Below, piece after piece: positions 1 through 11,159 of a stretch of 64,000 nucleotides of DNA (position 1 is the stretch's first letter; the number at the start of each line of letters is the position of its first letter). The stretch lies in NCBI GenBank assembly GCA_027382625.1, contig JAJKFJ010021539.1, forward strand, positions 56,422 through 120,421. The letters run 5' to 3'. Source of the DNA: Tetmemena sp. SeJ-2015 (taxonomy: Eukaryota > Ciliophora > Spirotrichea > Sporadotrichida > Oxytrichidae). The translations under genes and the position numbers were made by a program. The notes under the pieces were generated by a model, which was not told the origin of the DNA, did not search any database, and saw nothing but the letters and a program-made list of their open reading frames with translations.

Positions 1-579
1 AACTTTACATTTAATTTTTTTTATTTAATTTTGCTTAATGGGATAAGATAGAATATTTTTTAAATACTGAATTTTTAAATTAAAAGATAATCATTCCTCT
101 CTATTAATTAAATTTAGAGGAGAGAAATAAGCTATGTAACTTTACTAAAGCTACTTGCTAAAAATAACAATTAGCTCAGATACCTAGAGCTAAACAATAT
201 CCTAATTTCAAACAGAGTTGTCAGGGTCTTGAATACAACGAGAATATTATAAATATTTTTAGACTTCTACATCTGAAATTAAACAATTGCAGTGATGAAA
301 GAAAGCTGTTTAAAATGAGTTATTGCAAAAAGGAACAGAAAGAGTGCATTAAATTAAGAGTAATTAGAGAAGCACAGACGCTCCAAATTATTATAGCTTA
401 GAATATTTTTGATAATTGAATTTAAATTATAAAATTAATCTACTAATAGCAGTTGGAACAACTCTAATTCAATACAGAGCTTTTAATTCTTAGAGCCTTT
501 TATCCTTGCTACTTTAGTCTTCAAGTATCAGTTCAGAGTTGTCAGTGGATGAATTTTAAGAGACATAATAATTTTTTAT
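1..579. other. AT-rich non-coding stretch
   Basis: I see no coding frame, RNA gene or clear repeat here. The stretch is AT-rich and directly precedes the first palindromic element, so germline-limited DNA is the likeliest reading (inference). Confidence 0.4.
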
Positions 580-1330
580 TATAGGGAAGATACGAATGGA
601 TGATCGAGGGTAAGAACAATAAAGTGAAGAGCGCGAAGAGCTTCTACAAGCTTCTATTTGACTACAAGATAGAAAAACAAGAAGAAGGCGATCCTTAGCT
701 CAAGCTTAGAAAAGAGATTAGTAATGTTTTTAATGCTTAACAAATTATTCATAAATATGGTCGTTGACCTTCTTCTGAGTGTAAGTCTTTTTAACATAAT
801 TGATCTCAGCTAACTTAGCACGCTCTCTCCCCACACCTCCTCACTCCTCACTCTAGCTATTCGTACCTCCTCCACCACTCCCTCTCTCCTCACCCCTCTT
901 TTCTTCACTGAAAGCTTTTTCTTTAAGTCCATCGACACTGTTTTCTTCACATTGAAATACAAAGAGAGAGCATTAAGAAAGAAAAATGAGGGTATTGAGC
1001 AGTGAAGAAAAGAGGGGTGAGGAGAGAGGGAGTGGTGGAGGAGGTACGAATAGCTAGAGTGAGGAGTGAGGAGGTGTGGGGAGAGAGCGTGCTAAGTTAG
1101 CTGAGATCAATTATGTTAAAAAGACTTACACTCAGAAGAAGGTCAACGACCATATTTATGAATAATTTGTTAAGCATTAAAAACATTACTAATCTCTTTT
1201 CTAAGCTTGAGCTAAGGATCGCCTTCTTCTTGTTTTTCTATCTTGTAGTCAAATAGAAGCTTGTAGAAGCTCTTCGCGCTCTTCACTTTATTGTTCTTAC
1301 CCTCGATCATCCATTCGTATCTTCCCTATA
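580..1330. repeat. Large palindrome, 331-bp arms with 89-bp loop
   Basis: Positions 580-910 reappear as the reverse complement at 1000-1330, nearly base for base over about 331 bp; the loop is 911-999. The outer ends read tatagggaag on the left and its complement on the right. In the left arm a + strand frame from about 586 to 775 is open when TAA/TAG are Gln and looks protein-like (it includes YEWMIEGKNNK), ending in TGA; the same frame lies on the - strand of the right arm. The other strand of the arms is also fairly open. I do not recognise the peptide; a decayed transposon fragment is possible. Such high arm identity implies a recent inverted duplication or gene conversion. Not GC-skewed enough to be an rDNA-type palindrome. 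Confidence 0.85.
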
Positions 1331-1734
1331 ATATATATTTGTAATATCAAAGGAAGAAAAAGTAATAAAGCTGATTAAAAACCAGTTTGTATTGTTGGAT
1401 TTATTAGAAAGTGTTAGTGCAAATCTTGGTGGAATTTAAATAATTTTAATACCCCCAAGAAGCAACAATCACCTCAGTTAATATTTTAACAAATTCATAA
1501 TTTTTATTTATTTTCTCAACTATAATAAAAAAACTAAAGATGATAATATCGAGATAAATCATTTGCATAAATTGAGATTTCTTAAACTCAATAAGCAAAA
1601 TTAAATTTTTCTTGTTTTTTTAAACTAATTTTTTGTTTATCTAGAATTGTTATTATAGAAGAGGATATAATAAAAATGGAATATTGTTTTTCTTAATCAA
1701 TAGTAGATGTTTTTGCTATCTTAATTTGTTTTAT
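1331..1734. other. AT-rich spacer between two inverted-repeat elements
   Basis: No feature is visible in this 400-bp stretch. It separates two unrelated palindromes and is AT-rich throughout. Confidence 0.4.
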
Positions 1735-2952
1735 TATTCTTGATTTAGAGTTGATTTTCAAAATTTTAAATTAATCTAGTGGCTGTTGACAAACGTTGGA
1801 GGAGAGCAGGCTGAGTTTCCTGATGTAGTGGCACCTGGTTTCGTGGCAGTTTGATATCTCTGTTTCCATTCTAGTTTAAATTTAATAGGTTGAGTAAATT
1901 AATTGAAATTACGCCTTAATTAATTTAAATCACACTTTCAGATTTTCAATTTAGACTATTGGAACATTTTGGGATTAGACTATTGGAACATTTTAGTGGG
2001 AATTTTACAATGTGTGAATTAAAAGCGTATTCCTGATTTTATTAGTGCGTAATAAATGTTCCAATAGTCTAAAAATCGGTGAGATGGAATAGGGCTTTGT
2101 GAATTAGAGGGCGTACAATTACTAGTCTAATTATAAAAATTTTCCTACTAAGATTAAAATGAAGCCCTGTCACCGAGTCCGCACTTGTCCCTCAGTTCCC
2201 TCAGAGAGATCAAGGATGATATACATGCTGCTCGAGAACCTCAGCTACAGGTCCCTTGGTCAAAGAGCATCAGTAGAGGGGAGGAGGCTATCTGGCTAGG
2301 ACAAGCCTTGAGGGAGGAGATGGAGGAATAAGCAAGGCATTCTTTTTCTGTCAGGGCCTGGGATGTGACTGAGTACTTAAAGAGGAGAGAAATGGTGATA
2401 CAAGCGCTCGTGACGCGCGTACAGGACAGGCTAAGAGATAACTTGACAGATACAAATGCAGAAGACATGACTTTGTTGGAGGGCAATGACTATATTTGAG
2501 TTGTAATGATGCACTATTTTCGTATTATCACATTTAAACTTTATCTAATTCCTCGCCTTATTCTTAAATTGTACGCCCTCTAATTCACAAAGCCCTATTC
2601 CATCTCACCGATTTTTAGACTATTGGAACATTTATTACGCACTAATAAAATCAGGAATACGCTTTTAATTCACACATTGTAAAATTCCCACTAAAATGTT
2701 CCAATAGTCTAATCCCAAAATGTTCCAATAGTCTAAATTGAAAATCTGAAAGTGTGATTTAAATTAATTAAGGCGTAATTTCAATTAATTTACTCAACCT
2801 ATTAAATTTAAACTAGAATGGAAACAGAGATATCAAACTGCCACGAAACCAGGTGCCACTACATCAGGAAACTCAGCCTGCTCTCCTCCAACGTTTGTCA
2901 ACAGCCACTAGATTAATTTAAAATTTTGAAAATCAACGCTAAATCAAGAATA
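1735..2952. mobile_element. Element with 386-bp terminal inverted repeats
   Basis: Positions 1735-2120 and 2567-2952 are near-identical inverted repeats; differences are single bases (for example gag versus gcg near the outer ends). The tips read tattcttgatttag. Inside each arm the word gactattggaacatttt occurs twice in tandem. The 446-bp interior is visibly more GC-rich than its surroundings and carries an open frame (separate entry). The layout resembles a small terminal-inverted-repeat DNA element, possibly non-autonomous, because the interior is too short for a usual transposase. Flanking bases contain a TA at each tip (ttat before, taaag after), but a target-site duplication cannot be proven. 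A long-stem foldback element is the alternative. Confidence 0.75.
2161..2499 (+). CDS. Open frame inside the inverted-repeat element
   Basis: From 2161 to the TGA at 2497-2499 the frame is open for 112 codons with a single TAA read as Gln. The product is charged and Glu/Arg/Leu-rich, for example WDVTEYLKRREMVIQALVTR, and its base composition is richer in GC than the flanks. There is no ATG at the 5' end of this frame; an ATG at 2159 is in another, shorter frame, and the - strand also has an 81-codon ATG frame. I recognise no transposase or other family. It may be the remnant or cargo gene of the element, or a chance frame helped by the one-stop code. Confidence 0.3.
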
Positions 2953-3560
2953 TAAAGTGCCTTCATTAAAATGCTTTATGAGATATTTTAGATGTGAAAA
3001 ATTATATTTAAGTTATTTTAAGAATTTTTTATTTTACAAGACAAGATTCTCGTTTAATTATTTTCCCAAAAATGAAGTGGAATATATTTGAACTAGATGA
3101 AACTTTCTGTAAATCGTCTGAAGTATACTATTTCCCATTAAATATTTTTTGACCACCCTTTAATCAGTAGTAGTTAAAAATCATAATTTGAATATGGTTT
3201 AAAAAGTGTGAACTCCTGATACCGGTCAAATATCCTCTATACTTTGCTAATTTTTGTAAATCATTTTTGTAAATAAGGGCAAAGAAGATTATAGCAGGAT
3301 TTCTAGGTCAAACATTTTAGTTTAATTTATTTTAAATTTTACACTTAGAATTTGATTCCTACCAAAATGAAAAACAGTTACATAAATTTGCAGAGATTGC
3401 TTATCAATATTTTCACAAGTCAAAATTATGCCAATTGTATTTTCATATTAGAGATAGTTTTAATGGGATTAAATTTTAATAAAATTTAAAAGAATTTACA
3501 TATATTATATTGAAGTTAACTAAACTTCAACTATAGTTTAATTTTATTAAATCTTAGATC
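2953..3560. other. AT-rich non-coding stretch
   Basis: Nothing supportable is seen here. The sequence becomes very AT-rich immediately outside the inverted-repeat element. Confidence 0.35.
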
Positions 3561-3569
3561 TATTAAAAA

Positions 3570-3765
3570 CTAAGCTCCCTATAAATTTGGAAATAATTTA
3601 GTTGAACACTTAGTTCCAGCAATTAGAGCTTGAAGATCCCCATTTATTTAATTACATTTTACAACATGGAAGATACTTGAAGTATTAGCAAAGGTGATAG
3701 AGGCAGTCCCTGAAACAAAAGTAAAGCATCTCCAAATACTTTAGAAAGAAATAAGAGTCAATCAA
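3570..3765 (+). CDS. Possible leucine-rich-repeat coding fragment
   Basis: Two short + strand frames (with TAG/TAA as Gln) read like leucine-rich repeats: FQQLELEDPH near 3610 and KILEVLAKVIEAVPETK followed by VKHLQIL around 3670-3735. The spacing of Leu/Ile resembles the repeats seen at 8-11 kb on the same strand, so this may be an isolated macronuclear-destined segment of that gene or of a paralogue (inference). Both edges fade into AT-rich sequence and no start or stop is visible. A chance frame is possible given the one-stop code. Confidence 0.3.
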
Positions 3766-5389
3766 AATTAAATTTAATTTAAATTTTAAATTTATTATAC
3801 ATAATTAATGTTCCTTACAACGCTGCACAAAGATAAATTGGCTACGAATCATCGAATATAATCTGAAATATCTATAAAAATTATACTATCAAACTTTTAC
3901 CATTTTTTATTAAAAAATTAATTTTCAGAGTTCATATTCTTTAGCTAAAATTTGACTAAAACTTATTTTAGAAATTAAAGCCCATTCATACTAAATAGTG
4001 CAGAATTCGCCTAATTTTTAGTACTATAGCTCACTACTAACTGCTTTTTAGAATGACCAATTTTCTAAATAGGTTTTTTGTTGGATTTTTTTCTTCTTTT
4101 AAGAATGAAGTAAATATTAAAGTTGAGGTTAATTTGTAATAGAAATAAGTGATTAATATAAAATGGAATCTAGAAGTAGCGAGTATTAATTGAAGTGTAT
4201 TCAATTTGAATAATGATAATACATATTGATTTAGCATTAAATTGAAGAAAAAAAACTTTTCATCCACTCATTTTTGTTGTTCTCATTTTCAAAATTGGAA
4301 AAGTGACACATTATCTGTTGTAAGTAGATATAAGTTTCAAACACTTATGTTGAGCTTTGCAATTGAGCTGATTAAAGATAAAATTATATTTAGTTTAATT
4401 TTCTTAAATGAGCTGTAAATCAGTTTTTTCATTACTCGAAGTTACAAACCCCTATTTATTATTTTCACTAACTTCGACTTTATTCTCAAAATCAAGGAGG
4501 TAATCAAAAATAATTTGAAATAAAAATGATTGAAAGAGAACTCCAGACTAGATTATTTGAACATATTTTACGTTTGAACATGGCATTATTTCATAAATTT
4601 AAAACAATGATAATATAAGTAAAACTCGCTTGATTAAATTTATTAACTTAATAAAAAACTTTTATAATTATTTGGTTTATTAATTATGGATCATAAACTT
4701 AGATTCTCTTGAAGCAATAAACAGTGAATGATCTCAACTTAGATTTTTAAGTCCTTCCCTGTTACCTTTAAATCAAACTTTTCTCATTTTATCATGAATG
4801 TCCTTAAAGTTGATTAGCTCTTAAGATGTCATTTTTAAGAATCATTAGCTCATGAGCTTATATTAGTTTGAATCTACTTTAGGGTATCTGGTATCTAAAA
4901 AAGCAAGCACACCGGTGGGTTTCGAACCTGGGTGGACCAAGTGTGGCTCCGGACTGAACATGGAGTACCTCTTTACTAATCTATTTTAAACTGATGGCTG
5001 AGAATTTTTGATCAACTAAGATAAGTTTGCAGTGAAGCCTGATAATAATGTAATTTGGCATTTGATCTTGGTTCAGAGCCCAGTCATTCTTTATTATAAA
5101 ATCTAATTAGGTTATGTCTCTATCAAATGTTAAAAGAATAATAGACTTTATTTTCTATAATCAAGAGAAACAGAAATATAACTGGGAGAAATTTGATTAT
5201 ATTAGGAAAATAATTTCTCAATTATACTAATCAGTTATTTTATTATTTTTTTTATTTCACGCCGATTGTCAGAATAATTTCTTTTACCAACTATAATACA
5301 AAAACATAAAAAATAATACCAGACTTTATATAAATAAAGACATTTAATGAAGAATTTTATTAAAATTAATTATTCTAATTCATTTAACT
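3766..5389. other. AT-rich region with one tRNA-like patch
   Basis: No convincing coding frame is seen. The stretch is strongly AT-rich except for a short patch near 4900-4985 listed separately. It would fit a long eliminated segment between coding fragments. Confidence 0.35.
4893..4985 (-). other. tRNA-like / Pol III element (B-box plus T-run)
   Basis: On the - strand the word ggttcgaaacc matches the tRNA T-loop/B-box consensus exactly, and about 20 bases downstream a run of six T follows gcttgc, as in a Pol III terminator. A degenerate A-box-like ttagtaaagagg lies about 55 bases upstream. I could not fold a complete cloverleaf: no 5' strand matches the apparent acceptor gtgtgct. A tRNA-derived SINE or decayed tRNA gene is therefore more likely than a working tRNA. 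Confidence 0.3.
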
Positions 5390-5720
5390 ATCTTTAGGAT
5401 TTAAATCCTTGCAGAATTTTGTCCAATACTAATTTTATTCTTTTCTAATTTTTAATGATAGCATTCAAGATTTTATGGTTCTGTAATAAGACAGAAGAAT
5501 CTTTTCTCTTCTTAAAAGAATTGATGAAGCTCTTGAGGAGAAAAACCATTTCTTGTTTCTCTACAGTCCACTTATAAAAAAATTAAAATATAAAAAGTGA
5601 CAGCAAAGACTCACCACTCAATCCTAAGAACATTCAATTCAAGAACCTATTAGTCATCTAAACTCAACCTCAGTTTGAAACAATTAAAATTTTGATTAAG
5701 TGATTATCCCAAAAAATATT
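5390..5720 (+). CDS. Possible coding fragment upstream of the LRR gene
   Basis: A + strand frame, open with TAA/TAG as Gln, reads through about 5400-5590 with a plausible protein segment (IFSLLKRIDEALEEKNHF), ending in TGA. A second frame near 5630-5715 reads NIQFKNLLVIQ. I recognise no family. It could be the N-terminal part of the LRR protein to the right, separated by eliminated DNA, or a chance open frame. Confidence 0.3.
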
Positions 5721-6871
5721 CAATTTTACTTTCTCATTTAATCTTCATCATGAAATTTGAAATATTTTTATTTATTTTAGAATTAAATTTTAACATATAT
5801 TTAAATTGCCCCCAAATTGAATGATTATAATGAACTTAAAGCATCATTAGAAAATTAAAGTAAAGTAAAGTAAAATTTGAGGAATATAAATTAATAATCA
5901 TTTTTCAAAACCAGCACTTATCGTACTAGTTAAGAACAACGATATACCATCCTATGTAAGCATTAGAAAATTAAAATTACCTTTCAAATTATTTATTTGA
6001 ATTAGATAGATTTATCAAAATTTATTATTTATAAACCTAAAAAATAGATTTAGAATGAGTATCATTCACTTTAATATAAATTTATCAACAAATATTTCTT
6101 TAATTATATCTTATTTATTGCGTTGAAATTTAAATAATTAATATCTCTGCTTGACTAGAAATTTAAGAAGATGAAAAAAATAAATTATGAGATCAATTAA
6201 GGTATATCTGAAAACTATTTAAGATTCTTGTCCAAGATTTTATAGTAGAATAATTAGGTTTTTATAAAAAGATTTGAGGAATTTAAAGTATATTTCATCT
6301 AGCAGGATTAATTTCCATAAAGCAATTGTGGCTAAAGCAATCTTAAAGAATTCCATTCTTAACTTGATTAAAATTTTGTCATTTTTTTCTCATTTATTTA
6401 TATTTAAATCCTCACTTAAAATTTATAAATCCCCACAAAATTTGATATGTTCATTAATTTTTCTATAATAAAAATATTTTTTTTCTTTCTGAAATTACTT
6501 TTTAAACTCTTGCACAAATCTTTTTTTTAATTTGTATTCTCTTTCTATTTAATAGAGATTTAATTGAATTATATCTAGTCTTTATTAAAAATTATAATAC
6601 AAAGAAATGGAAACTATAGAAATATCATCCTTTCCCCAAATTAAAATTAAATTATAATATAAAAAAAACTAATCAAGGTAATTTTTAAGAGTTATCCTAA
6701 AACTATTTTAATGAAAACATATATTTTAAAACTCTTAAATTAGCTTAAACGTTTGCCTTGTCTTATTTAATTCTGTATTCATTAATCTTAGATCTATTTA
6801 AAATGCTTTTAAGGCGTAATTTGAAAGATATATATGTCTATAATGTATTTTCAGTTTTTTTAATACAAGAT
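5721..6871. other. AT-rich filler
   Basis: No coding frame with protein-like composition is visible. Very high A+T with many homopolymer runs, as expected of eliminated or intergenic germline DNA. Confidence 0.35.
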
Positions 6872-9800
6872 ATGGCTTTATCTAACCACTCTGAAGAAAT
6901 ATTTTGGCAATAGTAAGTTCTAATATTTGTTAATTTCTTGTTATGAACAATTAGTTTTTCTTCTATTTTTTAAAATGAAATTATTTCCTTTAAAGTATAT
7001 TATACATTGTAATATTATAAATTAGGATACATTTATCGGATACCCTCTCATCATTCAGTTAGAGTTCTCTTCTAAATTCTAAAAATTCTGCAATTTTAGG
7101 AAAGCACTATGAATCGTATTTATTTTAAAAAGGGAACATAAAAATTATATTTTTTATATCCTCAAACAGACTATAAAAGAGAGTTAAAATTTATGGCTGA
7201 AATAATGGCATTTCTAAATTCTTAATGGGACAATTTTAGAATTTCATCAATTTTACTTTTATTTTCCTATAAATTCCTGAACATATATTAATTTTTGTTC
7301 TTAAAAATTACATAAATTTTAATATAAATCAATTTTAATTTAATTTTTTCAATAATTCATCAACATCTTCTCATTTATATACACCTAATCTCAGGCTAGT
7401 CATGCCTTAAGCTCACTCTCAAAACATTTAAGGCGTTACTTTCTGTCCGAAGAGAGCAAGCATTTTTCTCTTTTATATAAAAGAGGGCTAGACTCTCCTC
7501 AGAAATAACCTATTTGGTAATCATTTAAACATAAAGCTCAACTTGAAAGATCAAAATAGCCTTGAAGGATCAAACTTTTACTCTAGAAGGTATTATAAAT
7601 TCATTTTATTTTTAAGTTAGTTCAGCTCAACTAGACCAGTTTCTAATTACAGCTTGAAAATATGCATGCTCATCAAGGCTATAATGAATTTTAAATATAC
7701 AAGAAACTTACTCTTTTAAATGTATAATTTTTTTGGTAATATGCTGGAAGTGCGCATGAGAATCAAATTTTAGCTTTCAAGCATAAGTATTCGATAGAAG
7801 AACTGATCGAATATTGTAGACAAAATTAATGTTAACTCGTAAATCCCAAGAAAATATGCGAGCTTCCTTAAAAACTGGAGGTGTATTTTAAACCGATGTA
7901 CTTATCCTATAATTTATTTTATCTGATGAACTCAAATCGAAATTGATAGAGACTTGGCTAGAGGAGAAGTTGGTAAACTTGTCTTTTAGGCTTTTGCGGG
8001 CTATCCTAGTTTACTATAATCTCAAAGAAGTGAAACTTTATTCTAACAGATATATATGTTTATTTTCTTTGAATTAACTAATGAAGGACATTTCTAATTA
8101 GACTCTCTTCGAATACATCTAAAAGATTTTAGCAAAGTCAAGTGTTCCGATCTTCTTTTATTACTTTAATTGATCAAGCTAGAATATGATATTAGAAATT
8201 GCTTAAATCCCAGCTCAGCTACTCTTGGTGATGGCTTAAGATTTATTTTTTTTAAAAATTTAACTTAGTTTTTATAAGGAACCAGGTGCATTATAACTTG
8301 CTAAATGATTAATTCCCGGTTAAGGACAATATTCCCTTGATCATGTAGATATTAGATAAAATAGTCAGTGGCTTTTCAGAAATAATCCCGAATCTCTAAA
8401 GCGTTTAAACTCTAAATTTGTCATTCAAATTAGGATATACTGATATGTTTGAGAATTAGTCAGTGTACTTTATCTATTTTTTGCTAATTTTGAATTATCA
8501 AAACCTTTGAGGCCATTACTTATTTTAATTGCGAAACTTGAGCGGCTAAAGGAATTGGACATGCAAATATATTTGGGTTAAATTCTTGATAATGAAGTCA
8601 AATTTATTCAAAAGGGCTTTTAGATTCTTCTTGAAAGTAAGCCTATGCTTCAAAAACTCACCCTAAGTATAGACAAAAGTAAATTATATAAATGAATAAA
8701 ATTCTTTCGTTGTTTTGAATTTACTAGAATTATTCTAAAATTTAACTATATTAAATTTAATGAGCGATAAACACACTATTTTATAAAATTATAAACATTT
8801 TTATGTTTACCTTTAAGATTCTTACTGCTATGTATTTTAAGTAAAAATATTTTGATAATGCTTTATCTTTTGAATGCTGGCATAAATTTTGTCTTTAATA
8901 TTTTTAAGTTCTCTTTATTTACTATGAATATTCATGGCGATCTTCTTAATTAAATGCTTGAAGTGTTGCATACGAAGGAGTTAAAAAGTCTTCATCTCTT
9001 CTTCAACCTTAAAATTTCAGTGATAAATCTTGCTACCTATTATAAAACTTAATTAATTTTGAATTAAAGAGCAATATCATATAAAACTAAAAGTAAATTT
9101 AGAAATTAAAGGGAGTAAATATCCCTAATATGATAAATCAAAATTTAAATAAAGAACATAAAACACTTATACAATGTATTGAAATTACGATGTTGAAATT
9201 TTAAATTCAGAAAATTCAAGATAAAAGAATTAAATAAGATTTAATTACAAATTTTTCTTTCTGTATGGGATTCAAATAAAAATTAAAAAAATTTCAAACT
9301 TTAAAATTGTATATTACAATATTTTTTAGCGTTTATTTATAAAATGATAAATCTTTTATAACAATTATAAACTTACTACCATATAATAATTGAGGTTTAA
9401 ATCATATTTAAGTAGATTATATGAAATTGAAATAACTAGAATAACTATTCACAGTGTTAAATCAATTTTGACAAGTCAGGCGTTCAGATTTTTTAATAAA
9501 TTTTTACTTCTAAATTTAGCAAAAAATATATTACCTTCAATTTTTAAAATTATCTAAAATAGTTTAAAAAAAATTTTATATGAATACTTGGTCAAATAAC
9601 GAACTTCAATTATTAATATTTTAATGCAAACTTTATCAGAATTAATACTAAACATAGATAACAGCGAAAGGTGTACATCAATTAGTTTTAAAGGAAAGAT
9701 CTCGAGCAATTTAAAACGTCTAGAGATATTTATGATTGAGAGTAATGTGTTTTTAAATTTTAAATAATGGAATTTGCTCTTTGTTTAGGCTATTAGTAAA

Positions 9801-11049
9801 AGACAATAAATCCCTTACTTCTTTGAAACTCTCTTGCATTCACTTAACAAAGAGGATTATAAATATTCTCAACTCTAAAATTAATTAAATTTATCATCTA
9901 TTCGGCTGAGTGAACTAAAATTGATGGGAACGGATACTTATTGCAAGCTGTTTGCTTTGAATTATCATAAAAAGGTATAAAACTTTGACTACAAGCACTC
10001 CATTCTTTTATAAAAATTAATCTCAGGGGACTTATTAATTTAGAGATTGATCAATCTTATAGTTTAGCAAAGTTACATGAAATTAATTTCGATAAGTTAC
10101 CTAATTTAATTGGACTTAAAGCTAACTTCAGCGTTTAGAGAACACAAATTCATGCGCAAGATAATTTTATTTTTGAATAAATGATAATCTAATATAGTCC
10201 TTCTTTAATTTTGAAAAGATCCTAAGAAGTGTCTTCGAATCACATATCCAGTTAATATTCTTATTTTATTATAAATTATCCAGGTGTTCTACTTTGATGG
10301 CTTATTATTTTCTTCTCGATAACAGCACCCATAATTTATTTTAAGAAAGTATAATGATTCATTAATTAATTATTGATAAACTTTATGGAAGGTATTGGAG
10401 AAAATAGCAAACTGTGTGGAGACTACTCAAGTGCTGTCGCTGAAGCATTTTCACTTGATTATAAATACGACAGAGTTGTCAATTCCCTATCATTGCACTT
10501 CATTAAATTAGATCGCACAATAAAGAAATAATCATACTCAATTTCCCAGGACAGTCTTGATCTTAAATGATTAGTCAGTGAAGACACTAATTCTCAGACA
10601 ATCTAATTATTGCTAAACGTATTTTTAGTATCAAGTTTTAATGGAAACATAATCATGGCTTAATAGCATTTAAAGTTTAATCCAGTAATATGTCCATTGC
10701 AAATCGTATTAAAAATAAACCCTTTTAAGATGTCACTTTCATGTCTTTTATAATTTTCCATTTCTCTAATTGTTTAAATTGATTTTAATTGCTCAATATT
10801 TATTTCAATTTCACAGAATTGATAAATATATAGACACTCATTTATTTATATTTTTGATAAAGCGCTGCAATAAAAGAAAAAGTATCTCTTTATCTACCTT
10901 CGGCTCTTTTATTTATCTTGACGCAAAGCACTTTAGATTTGACAGAAGAATTGCGAAAACTAACCAACCTTGTAGTCGTAAATTCTAGTAACGCTTTCCA
11001 AGACATCGAAATCAACATATCGAAACAGAAACAAACCTCATCTCAGTGA
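6872..11049 (+). CDS. Fragmented leucine-rich-repeat protein gene
   Basis: Successive + strand blocks encode leucine-rich repeats when TAA/TAG are Gln: about 7745-7935, 7945-8045, 8065-8250, 8340-8680 (LIAKLERLKELDM, MLQKLTLSID), 8870-9030 (TKELKSLHLFFNLKIS), 9775-9905 (NKSLTSLKLS), 9905-10180, 10395-10570 and 10920-11049 (LRKLTNLVVVNSSN). The last ends at TGA 11047-11049. Frames change between blocks and AT-rich filler separates them, which fits coding segments split by eliminated sequences; I have not resolved each pointer. A possible start is the ATG at 6872 (MALSNHSEEIFW). LRR proteins usually act as protein-binding scaffolds; no partner domain is visible. The real exon order, and whether it is scrambled, is unknown. 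Confidence 0.55.
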
Positions 11050-11159
11050 GAAAATTTTAAGTATTTCCTAATTCTGAATTTAATGTTAATTTTCAATATT
11101 CTCTGAGATATATGAGAAGATTAAAATAAGAAAGTTAATATTCTACTAAAAGAAAATGA

